A stretch of DNA of 64,000 bases from Nostoc sp. MS1 (GCF_019976755.1 NZ_AP023441.1:1981501-2045500), one strand, 5' to 3'; shown: positions 8,680-17,631, counted from the first letter of the stretch. The notes: generated by a model from the letters alone, not told the origin. A program made the numbers and translations.

Positions 8680-9978
8680 CTACTGCAAATCGTTAGTGTA
8701 TTCAGAACTACGTGGCTTTTTCCCATCTAACAAAGCACTGACTGTCATATCACCCATAACATTGATAGCAGTGCGGCAACGATCTAAAAACCAATCTACG
8801 GTTACAAGCAAAGCTATATACTCAGTAGGCAAGCCGACGGAGGTAAATACCAAAGTCATTGTTACTAATCCCGCATTAGGAATACCAGCCGCCCCTACCG
8901 ATGCGAAGATGGATGTAAGAACAACAATTAACTGCTGTCCTAAGTTTAAATGCTGCCCAATTACCTGCGAAATATATAATGCAGACATTGCTTCGTAAAG
9001 GGCAGTACCATCATTGTTGAAGTTTGCCCCCACCAGTGCGCCTAAAGATGCGGAAGATTCTCTTAAACCAATTTTGCTTTGCAACACTTCAAAGGTGATG
9101 GGCATAGCAACGGTGGAGGATGAAGTTGAAAAAGCCGTCAGGAAGGCATCTGTACCACCAGCTAAAAATTTGAGGGGATTTACCCAAGAACCAATTTTAA
9201 CCCTTGACAGGTAATAGGCAGCTTGTAATAACAGCGCTATCAGCACCGCTACAATAAAGGCTGCCAAAGATTGGAAGGGGGCAAAGCCTTTTTCGGCTAC
9301 AGTTTTAGCAACGATACCGAAGACGGCGAAAGGAATTAGGGCAATTACCCAGTTAAGGATACGAATTACCGCTTCAAACAAAATTGCGATCGCATCTTCT
9401 ACGGGTTGGTAAGCATTCTTACCTTGAGCAATTTGCTCTGATTTTAAGCCCCGTAGGACAATGCCAAAACACAGGGCAATCACAATTAATTGAATCACAT
9501 TGTTATCTACCAGTGGCTTGAGGATAGCCTCTGGTACAGCATCTTTTACTAGCCCCCACGGGTCAAGACTTTGACCTACAATCGTTGTTTGTGGTTTAGC
9601 TAAACCTCCCCAAGTTCCAGGGCGTAAAATATTAGCCACTAAAAGTCCGATGACTATCGCTACAGTAGTATTAGTTAACAACAGTACTGCTAATCGTCGT
9701 CCGGCTGTACCTGGGATATTGGTAGTCATAAAGGTATGCAGCACTGCTACCAAAATCAAAGGCGTAGCTAAGGCGCGGAGGGCTTTGAGTATCAGTTCAG
9801 CAGGAATTGCCAAATTGGTAATTAATGCCGCATTGCTGGGGTTGGGATTGCCTGCACCTAGTGCTATGCCTAAAGCAACAGCTAGTACCAAAGCAATGAC
9901 AATTTGTAACGTGAGAGGGATACGTTTCCACCAAGGGCGTGTGGTTTCAGGCGGATGATTACTCTCTGGTTGACTCAT
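8680..9978 (-). CDS. Dicarboxylate/amino acid:cation symporter (DAACS family)
   Basis: A 432-residue inner-membrane transporter taking up glutamate/aspartate or C4-dicarboxylates with sodium or protons. The N-terminus is hydrophilic, then several hydrophobic helices follow (first one around residues 24-45, VIALVLAVALGIALGAG). The diagnostic serine-rich re-entrant loop is visible as TAFSTSSSTVAMPITFE, as is the conserved NNDGTALYEA segment (classically NMDGTALY, here N replaces M) and the late helix GAAGIPNAGLVTMTLV. Length and order of motifs match the GltP/GltT group, but the substrate cannot be read from sequence. It is a single gene: the upstream dnaE is divergent and its downstream side is repeat-rich intergenic DNA. 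Confidence 0.92.
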   Translation of the reverse strand: MSQPESNHPPETTRPWWKRIPLTLQIVIALVLAVALGIALGAGNPNPSNAALITNLAIPAELILKALRALATPLILVAVLHTFMTTNIPGTAGRRLAVLLLTNTTVAIVIGLLVANILRPGTWGGLAKPQTTIVGQSLDPWGLVKDAVPEAILKPLVDNNVIQLIVIALCFGIVLRGLKSEQIAQGKNAYQPVEDAIAILFEAVIRILNWVIALIPFAVFGIVAKTVAEKGFAPFQSLAAFIVAVLIALLLQAAYYLSRVKIGSWVNPLKFLAGGTDAFLTAFSTSSSTVAMPITFEVLQSKIGLRESSASLGALVGANFNNDGTALYEAMSALYISQVIGQHLNLGQQLIVVLTSIFASVGAAGIPNAGLVTMTLVFTSVGLPTEYIALLVTVDWFLDRCRTAINVMGDMTVSALLDGKKPRSSEYTNDLQ

Positions 9979-10148
9979 GCTGAATGTAGGATAAATGATA
10001 GGTAAATAAAAATCATGTATTTAATCAGACATCACTTGCGGAAGTGAAATTTCCGTAAAAGCGTTAATCTAAGATTCCGTTGCTAGATAAAATCTGACTC
10101 ACAAGACATCATCAGGGAAATATTGTGGGTTAGTGCTGGGAGAGAGAT

Positions 10149-12779
10149 ATGTCCTTTGTACCTTTACATATTCATAGTGATTACAGTCTGCTGGATGGGG
10201 CCAGTCAGCTACCAGAATTGATTGATCAGGCGATCGCATTGGGTATGAAAGCGATCGCAATTACCGATCACGGGGTCATGTACGGTGCTGTCGAACTGCT
10301 GAAAATTTGCCGCAGTAAAAATATTAAGCCAATCATTGGCAACGAAATGTATATAATTAACGGCGATATTGAAAAACAAGAACGCCGTCCTAAATATCAT
10401 CAAGTTGTTTTAGCAAAAAATACTAAAGGATATAAAAATTTAGTTAAATTAACTACACTTTCTCACCTCAAAGGTGTGCAAGGTAAAGGTATTTTTTCTC
10501 GTCCTTGTATTAATAAAGAATTACTACAACAATATCACGAAGGATTAATTGTCACCAGTGCTTGTTTAGGTGGAGAAATACCCCAAGCTATCCTTAGTGG
10601 TAGACCAGATGCAGCTCGGAAAGTTGCCAAATGGTATAAGGATGTGTTTGGTGATGATTTCTATTTAGAAATTCAAGACCACGGTTCCCAAGAAGACCGA
10701 ATTGTTAATGTTGAAATTATTAGAATAGCTCAAGAATTAGACATTAAATTTATCGCCACAAATGACTCCCATTTTATTTCTTGTTTTGACGTAGAAGCCC
10801 ACGATGCGTTGTTATGTATTCAAACAGGCAAACTCATCAGTGAAGAAAATAGAATGCGCTATAGCGGTACAGAATATCTCAAATCTGGTGCAGATATGAA
10901 ACTGCTATTTCGTGACCATTTAAGCGATGATGTTATCGCCCAAGCCATAGCGACAACAGAAGAAGTTGCCGATAAAGTCGAGCCTTACAATATCATGGGT
11001 GAGCCTCGGATTCCTAACTACCCAATTCCTTCTGGTCACACTACTGATACTTATGTTGAAGAAGTAGCTTGGCAAGGTCTTTTAGATAGATTAAATCGCA
11101 AATCTCGTAGCGAAGTTGAACAAGTCTACAAAGAAAGGCTGGAATATGAACTAAAAATGCTGCAACAGATGGGATTTTCTGCCTACTTTTTAGTAGTGTG
11201 GGATTACATCAAATTTGCAAGAGATAATAACATTCCTGTGGGGCCAGGGCGTGGTTCGGCGGCGGGTTCATTGGTCGCTTACTCAATGGGAATTACCAAT
11301 ATTGACCCGGTACATCATGGGTTACTATTCGAGCGATTTTTAAACCCCGAACGTAAATCCATGCCTGATATCGATACAGATTTCTGCATTGAACAACGGG
11401 ATAAAGTTATTGAGTATGTAACAGAAAAGTACGGTAAAGAAAGAGTAGCCCAAATTATTACTTTTAACCGTCTAACTTCCAAAGCAGTTTTAAAAGATGT
11501 CGCCAGAGTATTAAATATTCCCTATGGGGAAGCTGACAAAATGGCGAAATTAATACCTGTGGTGCGGGGTAAACCAACCAAACTTAAGGTGATGATTTCT
11601 GATGATACCCCAGAACCAGAGTTTAAAGAAAAGTATGATAACGACCCCAGAGTTCGCCATTGGCTTGATATGGCGATGCGAATTGAGGGAACTAACAAAA
11701 CTTTTGGTGTTCACGCCGCCGGTGTAGTAATTTCTGCGGAACCTTTAGATGAAATCGTCCCATTACAAAAGAATAATGACGGTTCTGTAATTACTCAGTA
11801 TTTCATGGAAGACCTAGAATCAATGGGTTTGTTGAAAATGGACTTTTTAGGTTTAAAAAACCTCACCATGATTCAAAAAACTATTGATTTAATTGAAGAA
11901 AAGCACGGCTTTAGAATTGATCCTTATGAAATTACTAATACAGAACGTAAGGCGCAAAAAATCTTAGCCAAAGGTGAATATAAAACTTTGCCTAAAGATG
12001 TACAAAAGACTTATGAACTTTTAGAGTCTGGGGAATTAGAAGGGATATTTCAGTTAGAATCTTCCGGGATGAAGCAAATAGTCAGAGATTTAAAACCTTC
12101 TAATATAGAAGACATTTCTTCTATCTTGGCATTGTATCGACCAGGCCCGTTAGATGCAGGATTAATTCCTAAGTTTATTAACCGTAAACATGGTAGAGAA
12201 ACTATTGATTATGAAAGCCAGCTTTTAGAACCGATATTAAATGAAACCTACGGAATTATGGTCTACCAAGAGCAGATTATGAAAATTGCTCAAGACATGG
12301 CTGGTTATTCTTTAGGACAAGCTGACTTGCTGCGCCGCGCTATGGGTAAAAAGAAAGTTTCGGAGATGCAGAAGCAGCAGGAAAAATTTATTGATGGTTC
12401 TACTAAAAATGGTGTGAGAAAGCAAGTAGCTGAGAAGCTATTTGATGATATGTTGAAGTTTGCTGAATATTGTTTAAGCTATGATACCGAAGTTTTAACA
12501 GTTGAATATGGCTTTTTACCTATTGGCGAAATTGTTGAAAAAAATATTGAATGCAGAGTATTTAGTGTTGATAGTAATGGTATTGTTTACACTCAATCTA
12601 TTGCCCAATGGCATAATCGGGGACAACAGGAAGTATTTGAATATTGTTTAGAAGACGGTTCAGTCATTCGGGCAACAAAAGACCATAAATTTATGACTCA
12701 AGACGGACAAATGTTGCCAATTGATGAGATATTTGAGCGGGAGTTAGATTTGTTACAGGTGAAAAGCCTACCGCACTAA
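10149..12779 (+). CDS. dnaE-N: DNA polymerase III alpha subunit, N-terminal part with N-intein
   Basis: The N-terminal fragment of the replicative polymerase. Residues 1-774 are extein: a PHP domain from residue 4 (PLHIHSDYSLLDGASQ, AITDHGVMYG), then polymerase core motifs including GPGRGSAAGS and the catalytic aspartates 407 and 409 in PDIDTDF. Residues 775-876 are the N-half of the DnaE split intein, starting at the nucleophile Cys775. The rest of the enzyme is encoded by a separate dnaE-C gene, absent here, and the two parts join by protein trans-splicing. Split dnaE with this intein is characteristic of many cyanobacteria. The gene is divergent from the symporter and followed by a hairpin terminator at 12978-13028. 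Confidence 0.97.
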   Translation: MSFVPLHIHSDYSLLDGASQLPELIDQAIALGMKAIAITDHGVMYGAVELLKICRSKNIKPIIGNEMYIINGDIEKQERRPKYHQVVLAKNTKGYKNLVKLTTLSHLKGVQGKGIFSRPCINKELLQQYHEGLIVTSACLGGEIPQAILSGRPDAARKVAKWYKDVFGDDFYLEIQDHGSQEDRIVNVEIIRIAQELDIKFIATNDSHFISCFDVEAHDALLCIQTGKLISEENRMRYSGTEYLKSGADMKLLFRDHLSDDVIAQAIATTEEVADKVEPYNIMGEPRIPNYPIPSGHTTDTYVEEVAWQGLLDRLNRKSRSEVEQVYKERLEYELKMLQQMGFSAYFLVVWDYIKFARDNNIPVGPGRGSAAGSLVAYSMGITNIDPVHHGLLFERFLNPERKSMPDIDTDFCIEQRDKVIEYVTEKYGKERVAQIITFNRLTSKAVLKDVARVLNIPYGEADKMAKLIPVVRGKPTKLKVMISDDTPEPEFKEKYDNDPRVRHWLDMAMRIEGTNKTFGVHAAGVVISAEPLDEIVPLQKNNDGSVITQYFMEDLESMGLLKMDFLGLKNLTMIQKTIDLIEEKHGFRIDPYEITNTERKAQKILAKGEYKTLPKDVQKTYELLESGELEGIFQLESSGMKQIVRDLKPSNIEDISSILALYRPGPLDAGLIPKFINRKHGRETIDYESQLLEPILNETYGIMVYQEQIMKIAQDMAGYSLGQADLLRRAMGKKKVSEMQKQQEKFIDGSTKNGVRKQVAEKLFDDMLKFAEYCLSYDTEVLTVEYGFLPIGEIVEKNIECRVFSVDSNGIVYTQSIAQWHNRGQQEVFEYCLEDGSVIRATKDHKFMTQDGQMLPIDEIFERELDLLQVKSLPH
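12471..12776 (+). other. DnaE split intein, N-terminal half
   Basis: Encodes 102 residues from CLSYDTEVLTVEYG (block A, catalytic Cys1) to the terminal KSLPH, followed at once by TAA. Block B is RATKDHKFMT with the conserved T and H. The intein has the length of the fast-splicing Nostoc DnaE N-inteins but differs from those I remember at positions such as NIECRVFSVDSN and AQWHNRGQQ. The upstream junction is KFAEY before Cys1. Confidence 0.95.
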
Positions 12780-12977
12780 CTGCCACAGCAGAAGGCAGTC
12801 GCTATGAAACAAGTTTCACAACCGAGAATGAAAGAAGGCTAAGTATTTTTACTCAGTATGATCTGAACGCGCTGCTTGTGCTAACAGCAGTTTCAACTCA
12901 TGAGGAAAATACCAGTGTTTTCTTGATGTTGTCTGCTTTGTATGGTTGTAGTCAGGAGCGAGTGACAACTGACAAAT

Positions 12978-13028
12978 AAAAGGTGAAAGGAATGAATCTT
13001 GCCTTATGACCCACTCTTTCACCTTTTT
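12978..13028 (+). terminator. Hairpin terminator after dnaE-N
   Basis: AAAAGGTGAAAG (12978-12989) pairs perfectly with CTTTCACCTTTT (13016-13027) and runs into T residues. The 26-base loop is long for an intrinsic terminator. It lies just past the 3' end of the convergent small membrane protein gene too, so it may serve both directions. Confidence 0.6.
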
Positions 13029-13041
13029 ATGTACCTGATGC

Positions 13042-13245
13042 TTATTTAATGTTAGCCTTTGCATCCCTCACTGCGGCAAGAAAAAATAATCCAGTTAGAG
13101 GAATACTCAAACCAAGGATAATTGCCGTTGTTTGGAAGCCTAAATCTGGCTGTCCGTAACTGAGTTCAAATACAGAACCAACAGCCGCGATCGCTGTTAT
13201 ACAAGAGCCAGCCAGAAATAATCCGCTTTTTGGAGTTAAATACAC
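13042..13245 (-). CDS. Small two-helix membrane protein
   Basis: A 67-residue hypothetical protein with two hydrophobic helices: about 9-27 (LFLAGSCITAIAAVGSVFEL) and about 39-58 (TAIILGLSIPLTGLFFLAA), ending in the polar tail RDAKANIK. No enzyme motif is visible. It starts 12 bases after the def stop codon on the same strand, so the two are very likely co-transcribed. The tight spacing, normal codon use and clear membrane topology support a real gene. The overlapping frame at 12849-13064 has no such features. Function is unknown. Confidence 0.7.
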   Translation of the reverse strand: MYLTPKSGLFLAGSCITAIAAVGSVFELSYGQPDLGFQTTAIILGLSIPLTGLFFLAAVRDAKANIK

Positions 13246-13257
13246 TACTAAACCACC

Positions 13258-13821
13258 CTATGCTACTGGTTTCACAGCTTGATACGAGAAGCCATTTTTA
13301 GATAACTCCTGTGCCAAAGTCAAGGAATTATCTACACGGTCTACAAATACTACACCGTTGAGGTGATCCATCTCGTGTTGAATACAGCGTCCCAGTAAGT
13401 CGCCTGCTTTTAATGTTTGAGGACGACCATTTTCATCTTTATAGGAAACTTCTACCACTTCAGGGCGTTTGACATCCATATACACACCGGGAATGCTCAA
13501 ACAGCCTTCTTGTGCAGTACAGATTTCCCGACTTACCTGTTTAATCGTGGGGTTAATTAATACCAGTGGCGGATTTTCTGGATTATCAGGTTCGCAATCG
13601 ATGACAATTAGTTGTTTATTAACGCCTACCTGGGGTGCAGCCAACCCAATGCCATCATTGCTGTACATTGTTTGCAGCATATCGCGGATTAATTGGCGGA
13701 TCTCATCGTCTACTTTTGTGATCCGCTTGGCTGGTTGACGCAGTGCGCGATCGCCTAAATAGTGGAGTTGCAAAGGTGGATTTTTTAACTTTTTTTTCTC
13801 AACAGCAATTTCAGAAGGCAT
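13258..13821 (-). CDS. def: Peptide deformylase
   Basis: Removes the formyl group from the N-terminal methionine of new proteins; a cytosolic metalloenzyme. All three motifs are present in 187 residues: GIGLAAPQVG (motif 1, near residue 60), EGCLSIPG (motif 2, with the metal-binding Cys) and QHEMDHLNG (motif 3, HExxH with two metal-binding His and catalytic Glu). The N-terminal basic extension before LQLHYLGDRALRQPA is of the type seen in cyanobacterial type 1B enzymes. The small membrane protein gene follows 12 bases downstream. The ATG at 13821 is preferred because it gives the usual N-terminal length. Confidence 0.96.
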   Translation of the reverse strand: MPSEIAVEKKKLKNPPLQLHYLGDRALRQPAKRITKVDDEIRQLIRDMLQTMYSNDGIGLAAPQVGVNKQLIVIDCEPDNPENPPLVLINPTIKQVSREICTAQEGCLSIPGVYMDVKRPEVVEVSYKDENGRPQTLKAGDLLGRCIQHEMDHLNGVVFVDRVDNSLTLAQELSKNGFSYQAVKPVA

Positions 13822-13988
13822 GACTTTAGACGGCTAGATTGTGCAAATTCAGGGTAACTGAAACTTTTACTTTTCTATATTCTAAGACGCTTCACATGAA
13901 TGAAGGGTCAACAGCACCAAGTTAATGAATGATTTTACATAATTCAGAAAATAGTAAGTTTGCGACTTTGGAGATCAACTTACCTTGA

Positions 13989-14225
13989 ATACGGCATTTA
14001 AGATGCGTTCACGCCCATCAAGAGTGGCTAAAAGCACTGCTGGGAGAGAGCCAACAAGAAGAAAATGAATTTATCCAAGAGTCAAACCAGATAAAAAGCA
14101 ACATTTATCATCTGGTAACTCGCAAAGGTGAAGATAACTTAACTCAGACTCAATCAAACCTTTCTGCCTATATGGATGAGGGCGGTTTTGATGTTCTGGC
14201 GATCGCATTCGGAGAATATTTATAA
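13989..14225 (+). pseudogene. Remnant of an unrecognised gene (open frame without start)
   Basis: Between the TGA at 13986 and the TAA at 14223 there is an open frame of 78 codons with coding-like composition, for example QEWLKALLGESQQEENEF and NLSAYMDEGGFDVLAIAFGE. It has no ATG, GTG or TTG near its beginning, only an internal ATG about 20 codons before the end. It looks like the 3' end of a gene whose upstream part was lost. I do not recognise the family. It is next to the restriction-modification pair, a typical place for gene wreckage. It could also be a chance open frame. Confidence 0.35.
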
Positions 14226-14397
14226 AGTAAATCTTAAGTACGGTGCATTAGGCGCTTCTATCAGATTTTTTATGAGAACTTATAGTCAAAGTCTACGCCT
14301 AACTCACCCTACAATAATTTTATTTTTACCGTCTATTTACTCCTGACTTTAGGTAATTCTAAGATTAAGAAAGATTTTTAAAATAATCAGGATAAAT

Positions 14398-14880
14398 ATG
14401 ACTCAGGGCGGAAGAGCAGTTACGTCTGGTAACGTTTTAGAAAACACTGTAGAAGGAGCTTTATTAGGTCATAGGTATATCCAAGTAGGAGCCAACTTAC
14501 CAAAAAAACAACGCCTTGGATGCCTTGTAAGTTCAAATACTGTATTAAAACAGTATGCAAAACAGGTGTACATTGGAAAGGGAATATACGGCAGCGATAT
14601 ATATGTAGATTTTTATATTATGGGTGTTCCCTCACTTCCTTCAGGGCTGATTATTGAATGTAAATGGCAGCAAACCAGTGGTTCTGTAGACGAAAAACTA
14701 CCTTATCTCAACTTAAATATTGACAATTGCTATCCTACACAAGCAATTGTATTAATTGATGGTGGAGGAATGAAACCACAAGCAATATCGTGGTTAAAAA
14801 CACAAGTCGGCTTAAATACAAATTTGCTTGCAGTTCAAGATTTAAAAAGTTTTTTTATTTGGGCTAACAATAATCTCTAA
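14398..14880 (+). CDS. Putative type II restriction endonuclease, PD-(D/E)XK fold
   Basis: A 160-residue protein with a PD-(D/E)XK-like core: the acidic residue in GSDIYVDFYIMG followed about 17 residues later by GLIIECKWQQ, which supplies the E-x-K pair. The flanks (helix before, and a strand AIVLIDGGG after) fit a small nuclease fold. It would cut DNA at a short specific site. Its stop codon overlaps by four bases the stop of a convergent D12-class adenine methyltransferase, the usual organisation of a type II restriction-modification system. The recognition sequence is not deducible. An alternative is a Holliday-junction-like or repair nuclease. Preceded by AT-rich DNA with a gene remnant, consistent with horizontal gain. 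Confidence 0.7.
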   Translation: MTQGGRAVTSGNVLENTVEGALLGHRYIQVGANLPKKQRLGCLVSSNTVLKQYAKQVYIGKGIYGSDIYVDFYIMGVPSLPSGLIIECKWQQTSGSVDEKLPYLNLNIDNCYPTQAIVLIDGGGMKPQAISWLKTQVGLNTNLLAVQDLKSFFIWANNNL

Positions 14881-15704
14881 TATGAAGTAACTAAAACTTC
14901 AGTAATTTTTCCTCTTTTTTGAATATTTGAATTAATTGACCGCGCTGCTGATATGGTATGAATATTGAAGCTGCTATAAAGAGTACGAATAAAATTACAG
15001 TCTGAATTAGATAACATAACTTTAACACCTCTCTCTGATAATTCTTTGAATGTGTCTCTTAGTTTAATTTGCTGAGTTTCTGAAAATGAATAACTACTAT
15101 AAGCTGTAAAATAACTTGTATCGCTGATAGGATAATAAGGGGGATCAAAAAACACAAAATCATCACTATTTGTAGCATTATTCAACACTTCTGCAAAATC
15201 TGCCTGCTTAATTTCTGAGGTAGAAAGTAGACCAGAAGCTCCTCTGAGCAAATCTTCTTGACAAATATTAGGATTTTTATAGTTTCCTACAGGGACATTA
15301 AATTTACCTTGCGAATTAACTCTATAAAGACCGTTATAACAAGTTTTATTAAGATAAATAAATCTGGCCGCCTGTTCCAACTCATTATCAACGGTTTTTC
15401 CGCGAATACTATAGTAATACTCTCTATTATGTTTACTCTTATGCTCCTGTAAAAGAGAAATCAATTCCTCAACGCGATCGCGCACGCAGCAATAAGTAGT
15501 AATTAGCTCAGAATTAATATCAGTTAAAACAGATTTCTTTGGTTGTAGATAAAAAAATAAAGCACCACCACCTAAGAATGGCTCATAATAAGATTGATAG
15601 TTCTTAGGTAAATATGGCAGATATTGTGGAATTAACCTGTTTTTACCCCCAGCCCACTTTAAAAAGGGACGTGGGCAAGTTTCTTTGGGGATTTGGCTGA
15701 CCAT
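14877..15704 (-). CDS. D12-class N6-adenine DNA methyltransferase
   Basis: A 275-residue Dam-like enzyme that methylates adenine at N6. The SAM-binding motif is the N-terminal PFLKWAGGKNRLIPQ (FxGxG variant), with YYEPFLGGGALFF as the following motif, and the catalytic DPPY motif is in VFFDPPYYPIS near residue 190. The segment CYNGLYRVNSQGKFNVP is typical of the alpha class that includes Dam and DpnM. It is convergent with, and overlaps by four bases, a PD-(D/E)XK gene, so it most likely protects the host from that enzyme. It could instead be a solitary Dam-type regulator, as cyanobacteria also carry an orphan GATC methylase. Target site not deducible. Confidence 0.9.
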   Translation of the reverse strand: MVSQIPKETCPRPFLKWAGGKNRLIPQYLPYLPKNYQSYYEPFLGGGALFFYLQPKKSVLTDINSELITTYCCVRDRVEELISLLQEHKSKHNREYYYSIRGKTVDNELEQAARFIYLNKTCYNGLYRVNSQGKFNVPVGNYKNPNICQEDLLRGASGLLSTSEIKQADFAEVLNNATNSDDFVFFDPPYYPISDTSYFTAYSSYSFSETQQIKLRDTFKELSERGVKVMLSNSDCNFIRTLYSSFNIHTISAARSINSNIQKRGKITEVLVTSY

Positions 15705-15871
15705 CGCAACGAGACTAAGCTATAGGCTACTAAAATATAGCAAATATAGCAAATATAGCTAACGAAGCATATTTTATATTAATTGCGTATTTTCCAGCGC
15801 GATATATTACAATTATGTTGATAAGTAAAACAAAACAAACGTAAGTATATAATAAGGCAGCCCCAATAAAA

Positions 15872-16078
15872 ATGTTTGACGGATTCTGGGATAACGTTTT
15901 TCGCTACCCACGCTATTTGATTTCTATTGTATTAGGTATTTTCCTTAACACTTTTGCCCCACTATTCCCATTATTGAAACGTCCAGTTACCTTAATCGCC
16001 GTTCTCGGTTTGCTTGTAGGCGGACTGGCTTTCATTACCTTTACACTAAGAGCCATGCTTGGCTTAGGTACAATTTAG
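15872..16078 (+). CDS. ycf33: DUF751 / Ycf33 family small membrane protein
   Basis: A 68-residue protein with the family's beginning (FWDNVFRYPRYLISIVLGIFL) and a second hydrophobic helix (TLIAVLGLLVGGLAFITFT), so two membrane segments. Homologues are in cyanobacteria and some algal plastids as ycf33; the role is not established and photosynthetic electron transport has been proposed. It lies 90 bases before rbfA on the same strand, an arrangement common in cyanobacteria and suggesting a two-gene operon. Confidence 0.85.
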   Translation: MFDGFWDNVFRYPRYLISIVLGIFLNTFAPLFPLLKRPVTLIAVLGLLVGGLAFITFTLRAMLGLGTI

Positions 16079-16168
16079 AAAGGACATCTCTTATGCCACG
16101 TTTCGGTGCTGTCCTTTCTAACTGAAATTTATGTTGTTGTCGAACCTCTGTGAGGAGGGAAAGTTATT

Positions 16169-16573
16169 ATGGCTACAAATCGCCGCGTCTCCCGTGTTGC
16201 TGAATTAATTAAACGGGAAGTTAGCCAAATGCTAATTAACGGGATTAAAGATGATCGTGTTGGTACAGGTATGGTCAGCGTTACAGATGTAGATGTTTCT
16301 GGAGATTTACAACACGCCAAAATCTACGTCAGTATCTATGGCACAGAAGAAGCCAAAGCAGAAACGATGGCTGGGTTAAAATCCGCTACAGGTTTTGTCC
16401 GCAGCGAACTAGGTGCGCGAGTTAGGTTACGCCGTACCCCAGAAGTAACTTTTATTGAAGACCGTTCGATAGAACGGGGAACAAAAGTACTATCGCTATT
16501 GAACAAGTTGGAAAATGAGCGATCGCCTGACAATATACCAGCCGCAGATGAATCGTTAGAAGATGACGAGTAA
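16169..16573 (+). CDS. rbfA: Ribosome-binding factor A
   Basis: Assembly factor for the 30S subunit that binds near the 5' helix of 16S rRNA and helps its final processing, also needed in cold adaptation. The 134 residues carry the KH-like fold: NRRVSRVAELIKREVSQML at the start, VSVTDVDVSGDLQHAKIYVS in the middle and the R-x-x-PEVTF strand with DRSIERG. The acidic C-terminal tail (NIPAADESLEDDE) is typical of cyanobacterial forms. It follows the DUF751 gene by 90 bases, with a GAGGAGGGAAAG ribosome-binding region before the ATG. No clear terminator was seen directly after it. Confidence 0.95.
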   Translation: MATNRRVSRVAELIKREVSQMLINGIKDDRVGTGMVSVTDVDVSGDLQHAKIYVSIYGTEEAKAETMAGLKSATGFVRSELGARVRLRRTPEVTFIEDRSIERGTKVLSLLNKLENERSPDNIPAADESLEDDE

Positions 16574-16792
16574 TTTCAGGTACTAAAGACTGGAAATAAA
16601 TTTTTAACTCATTGCCTAAATCATCCGCCGCTATTAAGCAGAAGTAATTTCGTTGCCTCTGTTTTAATTTGTTCAATCTAATCCCAATTCAAAAAATATT
16701 TGCAACACATCCGTTATCTGTAGTAGCAGCGTACATCTGTACTCCTTACTACCCATGTATCTCCATGTTTTATGAAAAAGAATACAGGAGTC

Positions 16793-16926
16793 AGGAGTCA
16801 GAATGACTGCTGTGCGAATGGCGGATGAATATTGGACTAAAACCTCGTCCCTTGTGGACGAGGTAGAGGTTGAAACTTTTACTAAAACACCATCCCTTTA
16901 TGGGTGGTGTATTCTGACTCCTTTTT
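16793..16926. ncRNA. Structured intergenic element with nested hairpins
   Basis: A 12-bp perfect inverted repeat, AGGAGTCAGAAT (16793-16804) and ATTCTGACTCCT (16911-16922), encloses two hairpins: CCTCGTCC/GGACGAGG (16843-16850 and 16856-16863) and ACACCATCCC/GGGTGGTGT (16887-16910). Both are preceded by ACTAAAAC. The right end runs into TTTTT. It has no open frame. It could be a small RNA with its own terminator or a remnant of an IS200/IS605-type element with subterminal hairpins. A further hairpin AGGGGT/ACCCCT follows at 16942-16957. Confidence 0.5.
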
Positions 16927-16957
16927 ATTCACATAACAATCAGGGGTGAGAACCCCT

Positions 16958-17602
16958 AAAACCTTAGTTGTTAGTGATGTTACGATCTAACTACCTTGGT
17001 ATTTATGCTGTTAATAGGTTCACTGACAAAAAAGTTCTGATATTAAACATAATTTAATAATTCCTTGAATTTACTTAAGTAAAGTTATGTCATGGAACTA
17101 TGACGTATGTAATATTTGTAACAAAGGCAGTTTTGGAGTTATGCCGTAGGTGGGATATGTCTCTATCTAGCTACTGTTACTCTAGAGGGATGTTTCTGAA
17201 GCCGGACTGAGGTTGAGCTTCCAGAATCAATGACTACGCATAACATCACCACCCATCACTGATAAATTACAAGCCGCTTTAAGAAATTATTAACTTATGG
17301 CACATGTTTAGTAATCCTAGTGTACGTTAGCCTTAATCAAGCAACAGTTTATACCGTTATTATTGAATAACTGTTGGGTTTGCTTAACTCAGCATTTATA
17401 TAAATGCTTTATTTCAATAATTTTTGCCTTTTGTCATCTACCTCCATAAAACATTTTCTTTTACCAAATCTTGTCTTAAGGCGGATGCAGCAGGAGTTAG
17501 TATATTTTGTTGAAGTTGATGACTAATCGCTTATTGAACAAGTTAACTTAGCAACCTCAATACCTTTTCGCTTGATACTTTTGGAACTAATGTCAGGAAA
17601 TT
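16958..17602. other. Long gene-free region before the DUF4327 gene
   Basis: About 650 bases without a credible open frame. A possible hairpin pairs TCTGAAGC with GCTTCCAGA near 17190-17225. The rest is AT-rich and unremarkable. With the element before it, the region between rbfA and the next gene totals 1.2 kb, unusually long for this window. Confidence 0.5.
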
Positions 17603-17631
17603 TTGACATTCTTAATATTTCTTTAAATAAT
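17603..17631 (+). promoter_or_regulatory. Sigma-70-type promoter for the DUF4327 gene
   Basis: TTGACA at 17603-17608 and AATAAT at 17626-17631 are separated by 17 bases, one mismatch from the consensus. Transcription from about 17638 would give a 5' leader of about 135 bases that contains a hairpin TGTTCCC/GGGAACA (17716-17740) before the start at 17773. Confidence 0.6.

Noticed and set aside
8594..8998. Plus-strand frame of 134 codons
   Set aside because: Begins in the REP hairpin and runs antisense through the symporter gene; a shadow frame.
12849..13064. Minus-strand frame of 71 codons next to dnaE-N
   Set aside because: Spans the terminator hairpin and overlaps the better-supported small membrane protein gene; no coding signs.
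17161..17290. Possible 6S or SRP RNA
   Set aside because: One imperfect hairpin only; no conserved core of either RNA could be recognised.
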